Shown here: in pieces, positions 33,134 to 42,085 of the stretch
How positions within the stretch are numbered: the first letter of the stretch is position 1
How the letters are laid out: each line of letters opens with the position of its first letter
NCBI RefSeq assembly: GCF_006088715.1
Contig: NZ_CP030771.1
Coordinates: forward strand, 7,128,001 to 7,192,000
Source: Streptomyces sp. YIM 121038
GTDB lineage: Bacteria > Actinomycetota > Actinomycetes > Streptomycetales > Streptomycetaceae
Reading direction: 5' to 3'
DNA: 64,000 nucleotides
The notes under the pieces: generated by a model
Told to the model about the DNA's origin: nothing
The model's input: the letters and a program-made list of their open reading frames with translations, nothing else
Database searches by the model: none
Made by a program: the position numbers and the translations under genes

Positions 33134-33835
33134 TCACACCCAGCAGCCGGGAGCCCACGGCACCCCGGGCGGCTCCGGCGGTTCCGGCGGTTCCGGCGGT
33201 TCCATCCAGGGGTTGGGGCCCGCCCCCGGCACCGCGCAGTGCACCCCCGCCCCGCGCCGCGCCGCCGTGCGCGCCGCGAGGCGGGACAGGGCGGGCGGCA
33301 CCCCGTACACCAGATGACAGAACCGGTCGGGGGAGTGCCGCGCCGTCCACGGCGGAGCGCTGAACGCACGCAGATACGTCGTCCAGTGCCCCTCGAAGGT
33401 GACCAGCAGATCCGCGGCCCGCGCATAGCCCGGCGACGCCGGATGCGTGCCCGGGTTCAGGACCACCGGCGCGAGTCCGCGCTCGCGCGCGCCGCGGACC
33501 AGCCGCCGGCAGTGGCGCAGCTCGCCCCGGCCCGGCGCGATCCGGTCGAGGAAGCAGCCGTCGACCCGGTAGAAGGCGAGGTGCCGGTCCAGATCGGCGG
33601 CGACCTCGCGGGCCGGGCGCCCGCCGTACGCCGCGTCGACGTACCCGAGCACCGGCACCCCCGCCGTGCGCAGCGCGTGCGCGGCGGCGGCGAACGCCGG
33701 GTCGGGGGCCGCGCCCGGCCCGTCGGCGGCGTTGAGCACGACGCCGTACAGGTGGGGCGCGACCGCCACGAGCGCCCGCCAGGCCGCGGGGGCCGCGGCC
33801 GGGTGGACGTACAGCGGGACGAGCAGGGGACTCAT
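33134..33835 (-). CDS. Spherulin-4/Sph3-like glycoside hydrolase family protein
   Basis: 233 aa. The fold is a TIM barrel of the spherulation-specific family 4: LVPLYVHPAAAPAAW, VPVLGYVDAAYG, YRVDGCFLDRIAP and LLVTFEGHW. In fungi Sph3 (GH135) is an endo-alpha-1,4-N-acetylgalactosaminidase needed for galactosaminogalactan synthesis. Asp97 and Glu148 are kept, but the acidic residue expected after Asp97 is Arg98, so activity is in question. No signal peptide is evident. The C-terminus is a short PEPPEPP repeat. It is the last gene of the seven-gene operon and overlaps the epimerase gene by 4 bp. Confidence 0.8.
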   Translation of the reverse strand: MSPLLVPLYVHPAAAPAAWRALVAVAPHLYGVVLNAADGPGAAPDPAFAAAAHALRTAGVPVLGYVDAAYGGRPAREVAADLDRHLAFYRVDGCFLDRIAPGRGELRHCRRLVRGARERGLAPVVLNPGTHPASPGYARAADLLVTFEGHWTTYLRAFSAPPWTARHSPDRFCHLVYGVPPALSRLAARTAARRGAGVHCAVPGAGPNPWMEPPEPPEPPEPPGVPWAPGCWV

Positions 33836-34761
33836 CGCCGGTCCGCGGAGACACACGCGTCGGCGTCCGTGGCCCCGTCCGCGGCCCACAGCGCGGCCAG
33901 CGCGTCGTCGAGGTCGTGCCGCGGGCGCCAGCCGAGTTCCCGGTCCGCGGCCCCGATGTCCGCGCACTGCCAGGGCACCGCCGCGGAGCGGCCCGCGGCG
34001 GGCAGCGACTCCTCGACCCGGCCCCGGAAGCCCGCCGCCCGCACCAGGCCGTGCACCAGGTCGCGCACCGGCACCGCCCGGCCGCTGCCGATGTTGAGCA
34101 GCGGCGGCACCGGGCCCGGCGCGGTCACCGCGAGCTCCACCGCCCGCGCCACGTCGCGCACGTACACGAAGTCCCGGAACGCGGACAGGTCCCCCACCCG
34201 GACCGTGCCGTGCGGCGACTCGCCGACGGCGCGCCGCAGTTCGGCGGTGAGCCGCCCCGGCAGGCCCGCCGCGGGCGCGCCGGGGCCGACCGGGTTCGTC
34301 ACGCGCAGGGCCACCGCGTCCAGCCCCGACGACGTCACCGCCAGGGTGCCCGCCAGCTTGGTGGCGCCGTAGGGCGCGACCGGGTGGGCCGGGCCGTCCT
34401 CGGCGGTGCGCGCGCCGCGCGGCTGGGGGCCGTACTCGGCGGCGGAGCCGAGGTGGACGAGACGGGCGCCGGGCGCCGCCGCGCGCAGCGCCTCGCACAG
34501 CAGCGCGGGGCCGCGGGAGTTGACCTCCGCGAGGGTCAGGGCGGTGCCGCCGACCGCGCCCGCGCAGTTCACCACCGCGTCGGGCGCGGCCCGTACGAGC
34601 AGCTCCACCAGGTCGCCGGGGGCGGCCGTGGCCAGGTCGCAGCGCAGGTCGGCGGCCGGGGCGCGGCCGCAGGTGCGCAGTCGGGCGCCGGGCAGCGCGC
34701 GCAGCTGCTGGGTGATGTGCGCGCCCAGGTAGCCGGTCGCGCCCAGGACGAGTATCCGCAC
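33832..34761 (-). CDS. NAD-dependent epimerase/dehydratase (nucleotide-sugar type)
   Basis: 309 aa. Extended short-chain dehydrogenase: nucleotide-binding ILVLGATGYLGAHI and catalytic YGATK, with Ser in HLGSAAEYG. Such enzymes epimerise or reduce nucleotide sugars; in this operon it could supply UDP-GalNAc or a related donor. GTG 34761 lies 3 bases after the nucleotidyltransferase stop, and the 3' end overlaps the spherulin-like gene (ATGA). Exact substrate cannot be assigned. Confidence 0.87.
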   Translation of the reverse strand: MRILVLGATGYLGAHITQQLRALPGARLRTCGRAPAADLRCDLATAAPGDLVELLVRAAPDAVVNCAGAVGGTALTLAEVNSRGPALLCEALRAAAPGARLVHLGSAAEYGPQPRGARTAEDGPAHPVAPYGATKLAGTLAVTSSGLDAVALRVTNPVGPGAPAAGLPGRLTAELRRAVGESPHGTVRVGDLSAFRDFVYVRDVARAVELAVTAPGPVPPLLNIGSGRAVPVRDLVHGLVRAAGFRGRVEESLPAAGRSAAVPWQCADIGAADRELGWRPRHDLDDALAALWAADGATDADACVSADRR

Positions 34762-34764
34762 GGC

Positions 34765-35478
34765 TCACGCCCCCTTGAGCAGCAGCGAGCGGTGGGTGGT
34801 GAACTCGGCGTTGGCGCGGTCGTAGTCGTCGGGGCGGCCGATGTCCAGCCAGTAGCCGTCGAACGCGTAGGCGTGCGGCGGGTTCTCGGTCTTCAGGAGG
34901 TCGAGGACCAGCTCGTCGAAGCCCAGCGGCAGGCCCGGTGTGTACGGGGTGAGCGTCTCCCGGGAGACGCCGTAGACGCCCATGGAGACGCGGTAGTCCA
35001 CGCTCGGCTTCTCGGTGAAGGCGACCACGCGCCGCTCCTCGGTGGTCAGGACGCCGAAGTCGATGTGCACCTCGCGCGGGTAGGTCGCGATGGTCAGCGG
35101 GGCCTTGGACCCCTCGTGTCTGCGCAGGACGTCCGCGAAGTCCAGGTCGGTGAGTATGTCGCCGTTCATCACCAGGAAGTGCTCGGGGAGGCGGTCGAGC
35201 ATCGTGAGCAGCGGGCCCATGGTGCCGAGCGGGCTCTCCTCGGTGGAGTAGCCGATGCGCAGGTTCCACCGCGAGCCGTTGCCGACGTAGGCGCGGATGA
35301 TGTGGCCGAGGTGGCCGATGGCGATGGTGCAGCTGGTGAATCCGGCCGCGGAGAGCTGGCGCAGGACGATCTCCAGGATCGCGTGCTGGTCGCCGATCGG
35401 GACCAGCGGCTTGGGCAGCGCGGTGGTGTACGGGCGGAGCCTGACGCCCTTGCCTCCGGCGAGGATGACTGCGTGCAT
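34765..35478 (-). CDS. Sugar-phosphate nucleotidyltransferase
   Basis: 237 aa. The N-terminal signature VILAGGKGVRLRPYTTALPK and the metal-binding FLVMNGDIL define a GT-A nucleotidyltransferase that activates a sugar 1-phosphate with an NTP. It resembles glucose-1-phosphate thymidylyl- or mannose-1-phosphate guanylyltransferases of the short type without a left-handed helix domain. It provides activated sugar to the neighbouring epimerases. ATG 35478 has GGGAG upstream. The next gene upstream, legB-like, ends 39 bases away. Confidence 0.9.
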   Translation of the reverse strand: MHAVILAGGKGVRLRPYTTALPKPLVPIGDQHAILEIVLRQLSAAGFTSCTIAIGHLGHIIRAYVGNGSRWNLRIGYSTEESPLGTMGPLLTMLDRLPEHFLVMNGDILTDLDFADVLRRHEGSKAPLTIATYPREVHIDFGVLTTEERRVVAFTEKPSVDYRVSMGVYGVSRETLTPYTPGLPLGFDELVLDLLKTENPPHAYAFDGYWLDIGRPDDYDRANAEFTTHRSLLLKGA

Positions 35479-35517
35479 GGGGGTGCTCCCTGTCTGTGAG
35501 TCGGTGGTGATGGAGCG

Positions 35518-36519
35518 TCAGATGTTGTAGATGTCCGTCTTGTAGCGGGCCAGGTTGGCGGGGTCGAGGAAGAACTCCACGGTCCGGGCGAGGCCTTCCT
35601 CCAGGCCGTGCCCGGGGCTCCAGCCGGTGGCCTCGCGCAGCCGGGTGGCGTCCGCGACCAGGCGCAGCACCTCCGAGGCGGCGGGCCGCACGCGCTGTTC
35701 GTCGGCCCGCACGTCCAGGGCGGTGTCCATCACCTTGCCGATGAGGCGCACCAGGTCGCCGACGGAGATCTCGCCGCCGGTCCCGGCGTTGAAGGTGCGG
35801 CCGAGCACGGCGTCGGCGGGCGCGGTGCCGACGGCGAGGAAGGCGCGGGCGGTGTCCTTGACGAAGGTGAAGTCCCGGGTGGGGCGCAGATCGCCGAGCG
35901 TGACGGTGCGCTGCCCGGCCGCCACCTGGCCGATCACCGTCGGGATGACGGCCCGCATGGACTGGCGCGGGCCATAGGTGTTGAACGGCCTGAGCGTCAC
36001 CACGGGCGTCGCGAAGCTCGCGTAGTAGCTGTCGGCGAGCCGGTCGCCGCCCGCCTTCGAAGCGGCGTACGGGGACTGGGTGTTGATGGGGTGGTCCTCG
36101 GTGATGGGCACGGTCCGCGCGGTGCCGTACGTCTCGCTGGTCGAGGTGTGCACCAGACGCGGGACCTCGGCGTGCCGCACGGCCTCCAGGACGTTGAGGG
36201 TGCCGGTGACGTTCGTGTCGACGTAGGAGTGCGGCGCCTGGTACGAGTACGGGATCGCGATCAGCGCGGCCAGGTGGTAGACGATCTCGGCCCCGGTGAC
36301 CAGGGCGCGGGTCGAGCCGGGGTCGCGCACGTCGCCCAGGACGACCTCGACCTCGGCGAGCACGTCGGCGGGCAGGGTCTCCAGCCAGCCGTACGAGGAG
36401 AAGGAGTTGTACTGGACCAGGGCGCGCAGGCGGTGGCCCGAGGCGACGAGCTCCTCGGTGAGGTGCGAGCCGATGAAGCCCTCGGCTCCGGTGACGACGG
36501 CGAGCGGTGCGGACGTCAT
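35518..36519 (-). CDS. NAD-dependent 4,6-dehydratase, LegB-like
   Basis: 333 aa. The start VVTGAEGFIGSHLTEELV and the stretch RALVQYNSFSSYGWLETL closely recall LegB, the UDP-GlcNAc 4,6-dehydratase of legionaminic-acid pathways. Catalytic residues are visible in HTSTSETYG and SPYAASKAGG. It would turn UDP-GlcNAc into a 4-keto-6-deoxy sugar, pointing to an amino-sugar polymer. It lies 49 bases after the membrane-protein gene in the operon. A GDP-mannose dehydratase is less likely but possible. Confidence 0.87.
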   Translation of the reverse strand: MTSAPLAVVTGAEGFIGSHLTEELVASGHRLRALVQYNSFSSYGWLETLPADVLAEVEVVLGDVRDPGSTRALVTGAEIVYHLAALIAIPYSYQAPHSYVDTNVTGTLNVLEAVRHAEVPRLVHTSTSETYGTARTVPITEDHPINTQSPYAASKAGGDRLADSYYASFATPVVTLRPFNTYGPRQSMRAVIPTVIGQVAAGQRTVTLGDLRPTRDFTFVKDTARAFLAVGTAPADAVLGRTFNAGTGGEISVGDLVRLIGKVMDTALDVRADEQRVRPAASEVLRLVADATRLREATGWSPGHGLEEGLARTVEFFLDPANLARYKTDIYNI

Positions 36520-36568
36520 GCGGGTCTCCTGGCGGTCGGGGTGGGTCGAGCGGTGCGGGAGGCGCTGT

Positions 36569-38083
36569 TCAGCTGTGGGCGGTGGGGCTGCCCAAGTGGC
36601 GTACGGCGGCGCCGAGCAGGGCCAGCGCCGCCGCCGTACAGCCCACGAGCTGGGCCGTGCTCGCGGGCAGGTCCGACAGACGGGGGAGCGCCGTGGCCAC
36701 GGCCGCCGCGCCCAGGCACAGCGCGGCGGACGGCCAGGCCACGCCGAAGGCCTGGAGCAGCAGCGCCGTCCACAGGGCGGCGCCGAGGGCGAGCAGCGGG
36801 CCCGGGGCGGTGCCGGTCACGGGGATGCCCACGGCGAGGGACGCCAGATACGCGGCGACGCACAGGCCGAGCGCGCGGGCGGCGCGCAGCCGGAAGCCGA
36901 GCGGTGTGGTGGAGGCCCGCAGCGCGGCCACCGCGAGCCCCCTGAAGCGGTAGAGCAGCCACTCGGCGGGGCCCATGCTGAGCGTGAGCACGATGACGGC
37001 GTACGGGTCCTTGAGGCCCGCGGCCGTCGCGAGGGTCCCGGCGGCGAGCCCGAACAGGCCGTACGGCAGCGAGCGGACCAGGTGCGGCACCGCCCCGGCC
37101 GCCGGGGCGGTGGCCAGCGCGGCCCGCAGGGCGAGCCCGGCCGCGCCTGCGGTGAGCAGCACGGTGAGCACCGGCAGGCCGAGGCCGAGGACCGCGGGGG
37201 GATCCCACCAGGGCAGCACGGCAGCGCCCGCCACGACGGGCAGCAGCGCGACGGCGAGCCGGCGCTCGTGGCCGAGGACGAGGAGCACGCCCGCCGCCGC
37301 CAGATAGCAGGACTGCCCGGCGGCGAAGACGGCGGCGGACCCGGGACCGGCCACCGCGAGCCCGGTGAGGGCCGCGCACGCGACGCCGGGCGGGGCCCCG
37401 CGCAGCAGGGCGCGCGCCGCCTCGTGGCGCCCGGTCACGAGCCGTACGTACGCCCGGTGGCTGAGCGCCTGTGACCAGGCCCAGGAGACGAGGGCCGCGG
37501 CGATCAGACCGTGCGGGCCCGCGTCGCCCCAGGCGCCCGCGGCGAGCAGGTAGGCGGCGCCGGGCAGCGCGAACAGCAGCCCGCGCAGGGCGCACTTGGC
37601 GTGGTCGGGCCGCCAGGGGTCGGGCGGCAGCGGCGGCTCCGGGTGGCTGCGCGGCACCCGCCGGTAGAGGGCGTCGGCGAGCGAGAACAGGTCGCGGTGC
37701 CCGTACTCCTCCTGGATCCGCTCGCCGGTCATGCCCTGCGACTCCAGGACCGCGGCGACCTCGTAGGGATGCACGGCGGCCCCGACGTCCTCGGCCAGCT
37801 CGGCCGCGAGCGCGTCGACGGGGTCGTCGGCGCGCGCGGCCCGCAGGCCGGGGCGGTGGCCCCCGGGCCGGACGCCGCACCCCGGGGCGTGCGGGCAGGG
37901 CGCGGGGCGCGCCCGGGGTGCCGCCGCGGGCTCGGGGTCGCCCCGGGCCCAGGAGGGCCGCCTGCGGCGGGGCGCGGGGCCGGACTCGGGGGCGCGGTCG
38001 GGCAGTGCCCAGGACGGGCGGCGGCGTCCGGCGAGCCCGTCGACGCCGTCCTCGCGGGGCGGCAGCGCCATCGGTCCGCTCAT
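36569..38083 (-). CDS. Polytopic membrane protein of the exopolysaccharide operon
   Basis: 504 aa. The first 170 residues are hydrophilic, rich in Arg and Pro, and contain a conserved-looking segment HPYEVAAVLESQGMTGERI. The rest is about ten Ala/Leu-rich membrane helices (for example GLLFALPGAAYLLAAGAWG and LVSWAWSQALSHRAYVRLV). I do not recognise the family. Its position beside a PelF-like glycosyltransferase is that of PelG, the Pel transporter, so a flippase or export role is a reasonable guess. ATG 38083 overlaps the glycosyltransferase stop by 4 bp. Confidence 0.72.
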   Translation of the reverse strand: MSGPMALPPREDGVDGLAGRRRPSWALPDRAPESGPAPRRRRPSWARGDPEPAAAPRARPAPCPHAPGCGVRPGGHRPGLRAARADDPVDALAAELAEDVGAAVHPYEVAAVLESQGMTGERIQEEYGHRDLFSLADALYRRVPRSHPEPPLPPDPWRPDHAKCALRGLLFALPGAAYLLAAGAWGDAGPHGLIAAALVSWAWSQALSHRAYVRLVTGRHEAARALLRGAPPGVACAALTGLAVAGPGSAAVFAAGQSCYLAAAGVLLVLGHERRLAVALLPVVAGAAVLPWWDPPAVLGLGLPVLTVLLTAGAAGLALRAALATAPAAGAVPHLVRSLPYGLFGLAAGTLATAAGLKDPYAVIVLTLSMGPAEWLLYRFRGLAVAALRASTTPLGFRLRAARALGLCVAAYLASLAVGIPVTGTAPGPLLALGAALWTALLLQAFGVAWPSAALCLGAAAVATALPRLSDLPASTAQLVGCTAAALALLGAAVRHLGSPTAHS

Positions 38084-39657
38084 CCGGCCGCCTCGCTTCC
38101 GGCGAAGTCGTACGCCGTCGGGCCCGGCTCCTGGCCGGTCGGCCGCCCGGTGCGCAGCGCGGGTTCGCGGGGATCGCCGAGCGCGGGCCGGGCGCCCGCG
38201 GCCAGCTCGCGGTAGATCTCCCGGAACGCCTCCACCGTCTGCCGCAGCGTGAACTGCTCGATGACGCGGACCCGGGCCGCCGCGCCCATCGCGGCGCGGC
38301 GGCCCGGGTCCGACAGGAGCTCGACGGCCGCGCCCGCCATGGCCTCCGGCGCGCGCGGCGGCACCACGAGGCCGGCCGGGCCCACGGCCTCGCGGACGCC
38401 CCCGACGTCGGTGGAGACCGTGGCGCGGCCGCACGACATGGCCTCGATGAGGGTGAAGGGAAAGCCCTCGCTGATGCTGGACAGCATCACCACGTTGCCC
38501 GCGGCGTAGGCGTCCTTGATGTACTCCACGCGGCCCTCGAAGACCACCGAGTCCGCGTGGCCGAGCGTGGCGGCCAGGGCCTCGCAGCGCTCCCGGTAGG
38601 CCTCGCCGCCGCGCGGGGTACCGCCGAACAGGCGCAGCCTGGCGTCCGGCACCCGCTCCCTGACCAGGGCGAAGGAGCGGATCAGGGTCTCCAGGTCCTT
38701 GATCGGGTCCACGCGCCCGGCCCAGCTGAGGGTGGGCGTGTCCGGTTCGGGGCCCGCGGCGGGGAACGCCTCGGGGTCCACGCCGTTGTAGACGGTGCGG
38801 ATCAGCGCGGGGTCGGCGCCGCCGCGCTCCTCCCAGAGCCGGTTGTAGCGGTTGCCGGGCGTGATCAGGGCCGCGCGGCGGTACGACTCCTCCGCGAGCA
38901 GCCGGAAGAAGCCGAGCAGGACCGCCTTCACCGGCCAGCGGTAGGGGCCCGTGCGATAGCCCAGGTAGCGCTCGCGCAGATACACGCCGTGCTCGGTCAA
39001 CAGCAGAGGCACGCCGTGGGTGTGACGGGCGATCAGGCCGGGCAGGGCCGCGATGCCGCCGCTCACCGCGTGCGCCACGCCGTGCTCCGGCGGGCGGGCG
39101 GCCAGTGGACGCAGGGCGTGTTCCAGCAGATGGGTCGCGGTGACGGCGTCGTGCAGCGTGGGGCGCGCCTCGGCCACCGCGAGCCCCGGTGTGCGCCACA
39201 CCGAGGCGAGCACGCCGACCGCGCCGTCGCCGCGCAGCGCCGGGGAGAGGGCGCCGTCCCGGGCGTACGGGGCCAGGGCGTACAGGGCCGGGGCGAAGGC
39301 GCTCTCGGCGGTGGGGTCGAGCAGGGCGGTGAGGAAGGCCTCGTAGTGGGTGAGGAGGTCCCGGCGCGCCCGGCCGCGCGGGGGGCGTCCGGCCGGGTCG
39401 GGCCCCCACATGGGCAGACAGACCGGCTCGGCCACGTGCGGCGGCAGCTCCCAGGCGAGGGGCTCGCGCCCGGTGCCCGTCACCGCGAGCACGCCGAAGT
39501 CGACGTCGGGCATGCCGCGCACCAGCTGGTCGCACCAGACGCTGACGCCGCCGTGGCTGTGCGGGTACGTGCCCTCGGTCAGCAGCGTGACGCGGGTGCG
39601 CCCGGACGGGCCGGGCGGGGGTGCGGGTAACGGCACCGTCGCGGACGGTGTGGGCAT
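38080..39657 (-). CDS. PelF-like GT4 glycosyltransferase
   Basis: 525 aa. It starts with a Pro-rich tail, then the DUF3492-type N-domain motif LLTEGTYPHSHGGVSVWCDQ that marks PelF. The GT4 donor-binding half shows NGVDPEAFP, LSWAGRVDPIKDLETLI and the E-x7-E region SEGFPFTLIEAMSCG. PelF is a soluble enzyme using UDP-GlcNAc or UDP-GalNAc to build the Pel polymer. No cyclic-di-GMP receptor (PelD) or PelE is present here. It follows the deacetylase gene after 268 bases containing hairpins and overlaps the membrane-protein gene. Confidence 0.87.
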   Translation of the reverse strand: MPTPSATVPLPAPPPGPSGRTRVTLLTEGTYPHSHGGVSVWCDQLVRGMPDVDFGVLAVTGTGREPLAWELPPHVAEPVCLPMWGPDPAGRPPRGRARRDLLTHYEAFLTALLDPTAESAFAPALYALAPYARDGALSPALRGDGAVGVLASVWRTPGLAVAEARPTLHDAVTATHLLEHALRPLAARPPEHGVAHAVSGGIAALPGLIARHTHGVPLLLTEHGVYLRERYLGYRTGPYRWPVKAVLLGFFRLLAEESYRRAALITPGNRYNRLWEERGGADPALIRTVYNGVDPEAFPAAGPEPDTPTLSWAGRVDPIKDLETLIRSFALVRERVPDARLRLFGGTPRGGEAYRERCEALAATLGHADSVVFEGRVEYIKDAYAAGNVVMLSSISEGFPFTLIEAMSCGRATVSTDVGGVREAVGPAGLVVPPRAPEAMAGAAVELLSDPGRRAAMGAAARVRVIEQFTLRQTVEAFREIYRELAAGARPALGDPREPALRTGRPTGQEPGPTAYDFAGSEAAG

Positions 39658-39763
39658 GGGTGGGGCTCCCCAAGTGACGTCGCGGTGCGGGTGGCGGGCG
39701 GCCGTGTGCCGGAGGCAGGCGGGGTCACGCCGCGTCGCCTTGGTGCGTGAGAGGTGGAGCGGG

Positions 39764-39834
39764 CCCGCCGGGGCCCGTGGGCCCGGCGGGAGTTCTGCTC
39801 CGCCGTTCCCGCCCGCGTTCGGCGCGCGGGCGGG
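39764..39834 (-). terminator. Two hairpins between the deacetylase and glycosyltransferase genes
   Basis: CCCGCCGGG (39764-39772) pairs with 39782-39790, and CCCGCCCGCG (39808-39817) pairs with 39825-39834. On the minus strand they lie after the deacetylase gene and before the glycosyltransferase gene. They could reduce read-through, leaving the last six genes at a lower level, or mark the start of a second unit. Confidence 0.55.
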
Positions 39835-39925
39835 GACGGCGGCCCCCGTTGGTCCCCGGCGTGGTGCCGGAGCGGGTGGCGCGGGCCGGTGACGCCGGTG
39901 CGGCGGTCCGGCCCGCGGCCGTTCC

Positions 39926-42085
39926 TCAGCGGCCGGTCGGCAGGGACTTCGGGGTGTGCCCCGCGGTCCCCGGCGGCACGTACGTCGCCGCGCCGGGCGG
40001 CACGTGCGCGCGCCGCGCCGCGGGCACCGCCGCGGGTGTGCCGCCGCCCGTCCTGCCGGTCGGGGGAGCCGACGGCAGCGTCAGGGTCACCCGGTCCTGG
40101 AGCAGCCCGGGGGAGACCCAGCCGGAGGATCTGCCGGCGTACGGCGAGCCGAACGCGCCGGTGCCGACGACGAGTTGCTGTCGCGTGCCGGTGGGCATGG
40201 TGGCGGTCGCGGCGACGCCCGCGGGCGCCTGCACGGTCACCGTGTCACCGATGCGGTACGCCGTGACGCGCCCCGCGCCGAGGGCCGCGTCCCAGGCCGC
40301 GCGCGAGCGCAGCTCCGCCCCGATGTCGGCCATGCGCAGCTTCACCAGCGGGGTGGACGGCGCGTACAGCTCCTCGTAGGCGTCGAGCACCTGGTCGAGG
40401 ACGGGGTAGCCGATGCGGTCCTCGGCCAGGTTGGACTGGTGGATGAAGTGCGGCCGCGGATTGCCCGACAGGGCGTGGCCGAGGGCGATGGCCGACTCCA
40501 CGGGCACGATGTGGTCCGCGTAGCCGGTCGTGAGGTCGAGCGGCTTGTCCAGACAGGTCGTGACCGGTGAGTTCTCGCACAGGCCGCTGCCGCCGTCGGA
40601 CTTGCGGGTGTAGATCCAGTTGTACTCGTCGACCTGCTCGGCCTCGCGGCCCGCGTTGTAGAAGACGTTCATCGGGTAGCGCGGCACCGTGAGCGACGGG
40701 CCGACCTGGCGCTGTCCGGGCTCGCGGGAGTTGTCCGAGCCGAGCCAGCGCACGCCGTTGTCGCCGAGCGCGGGGGCCAGGTTCGGGTTGTCGTCGGGCT
40801 GCTGCGGCAGGACGCGCAGGCCCGAGTGCTCCCCGGTCACCAACTCGCCGTTGTCGAGGGGCAGTTCGGCGCGCGTGCCCCAGGCGCGGTTGAGCGAGAC
40901 CTGGTCGTCTATCTCGGTCCGCGACACGTACTTCGTACTGCCGTCCGCGTTCTTCGCGCAGCTCCAGGGCACCTTGGAGGTGTCCTGCTCGCACCCGAGG
41001 AACGGGTGGTTGTAGGTGTGGTTGACCCAGCGGAAGGCGCTCCGGTCCTCGACGAGCTGGTCGGCGAGCGGGTCGTCGCCGCCGTTCTCCTCGCGGTACA
41101 GCTCGCTGCCGCCGCCGTTGTAGGCCAGGTCCAGCGGCAGTCCCCGCCGCTCGGACCACTCGGCCGCGTACGTGGCGTCCTCGGGTGTCATCCGGATGCC
41201 GTCCTGCTGGCCCTGCCCGGGAGGGCAGTCGATGTCGCCCGGGGTGCAGTTGAGCTCCATGTCCCAGCGGTCGTCGGAGCCGAAGACGTCGTCCACGTGG
41301 ACGGCGAAGTAGTTCCGCGACGCGCCGATGCGCACGCCCTGCGTCAGCCAGTCGACGACGCCCCGGGCGATCAGCCTGAACTGCTGCTGGTACTGGTTGT
41401 AGACGAACGTGACCACCAGCTCGCGCCGCCCGTCGTGCCGGTACTCCCCGACGAGCGAGCCGCGGCTCGACCCGCCCGGGGCCGTCGCCTCCACGTACGG
41501 GGTGAAGTCGGCGCCCGGCGCGGGCTTCGCCAGGTGGCCGTAGCTCTCCCCGACCGCGGGGGAGTTGTCCTCGAAGGGCACGGCTCCGGCGAGGTAGCCG
41601 AACGGGCCCGCCTCGCCCGCCGCGGTGACCTCGGCGCGGACGCCGTCGAGCGAACCGCTGTACTCCGGTTTCTGCAGGCCCGCTTCGGGGCGGGCGTAGG
41701 TGTAGGCGTCCACCTGCGGGACGTTGTACGTCCGCTCGTAGGCGGCGAGCGCGGCCAGCTCGGCCGAGCCGGTGCCGAACGGGTTGTCGTTCGGCAGCAC
41801 GACGGCCTGGAACCTGGCGCGCGGCCTGCCGTCCACGGTGTCCGCGAGGAAGGCCGCGTCGATCGCCGGCCGACCGCTCCTGCGCAGGTCGACGGTGGTG
41901 AACGGCGTGCCCTGGGCGTCGAGTTCGGCGGCGATGGCGGCGGTCGCGGGGCCGCCGTCGGTCACCACCAGGACGCGTAGGTCGATCCGGGGTTGCTCCG
42001 CGGCCGCCGCTGGCTGAGCGGGCAGCGAGAGCGCGATGAGCAGAGCGCCGGCCCCGAGTGCCGCCGCCCGTGCGGTGCGATTCAT
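39926..42085 (-). CDS. Agd3-like (CE18) secreted polysaccharide deacetylase with carbohydrate-binding N-domain
   Basis: 719 aa with a signal peptide (residues 1-28, ending AAAAE). The first 240 residues resemble the carbohydrate-binding half of fungal Agd3 (LRVLVVTDGGPATAAIAAEL). The catalytic half has the metal and base sites FAVHVDDVF (Asp265, Asp266) and NHTYNHP (His356, His360), typical of Agd3/CE4-like deacetylases. Agd3 removes acetyl groups from galactosaminogalactan outside the cell, making it cationic and adhesive. The last 110 residues are a Pro/Gly/Ala-rich tail. GGAGGGG lies 10 bases before ATG 42085. It heads the operon. Confidence 0.83.
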   Translation of the reverse strand: MNRTARAAALGAGALLIALSLPAQPAAAAEQPRIDLRVLVVTDGGPATAAIAAELDAQGTPFTTVDLRRSGRPAIDAAFLADTVDGRPRARFQAVVLPNDNPFGTGSAELAALAAYERTYNVPQVDAYTYARPEAGLQKPEYSGSLDGVRAEVTAAGEAGPFGYLAGAVPFEDNSPAVGESYGHLAKPAPGADFTPYVEATAPGGSSRGSLVGEYRHDGRRELVVTFVYNQYQQQFRLIARGVVDWLTQGVRIGASRNYFAVHVDDVFGSDDRWDMELNCTPGDIDCPPGQGQQDGIRMTPEDATYAAEWSERRGLPLDLAYNGGGSELYREENGGDDPLADQLVEDRSAFRWVNHTYNHPFLGCEQDTSKVPWSCAKNADGSTKYVSRTEIDDQVSLNRAWGTRAELPLDNGELVTGEHSGLRVLPQQPDDNPNLAPALGDNGVRWLGSDNSREPGQRQVGPSLTVPRYPMNVFYNAGREAEQVDEYNWIYTRKSDGGSGLCENSPVTTCLDKPLDLTTGYADHIVPVESAIALGHALSGNPRPHFIHQSNLAEDRIGYPVLDQVLDAYEELYAPSTPLVKLRMADIGAELRSRAAWDAALGAGRVTAYRIGDTVTVQAPAGVAATATMPTGTRQQLVVGTGAFGSPYAGRSSGWVSPGLLQDRVTLTLPSAPPTGRTGGGTPAAVPAARRAHVPPGAATYVPPGTAGHTPKSLPTGR

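Noticed and set aside
33134..35269. Apparent 711-residue minus-strand protein
   Set aside because: Only its last third, from ATG 33835, is a recognisable protein. The upstream part is out of frame with the epimerase and nucleotidyltransferase genes that really occupy the DNA.
36569..39673. Apparent 1034-residue fusion of the membrane protein with upstream sequence
   Set aside because: The upstream half is a shadow of the PelF-like gene; the true start is ATG 38083, which overlaps the glycosyltransferase stop by 4 bp.
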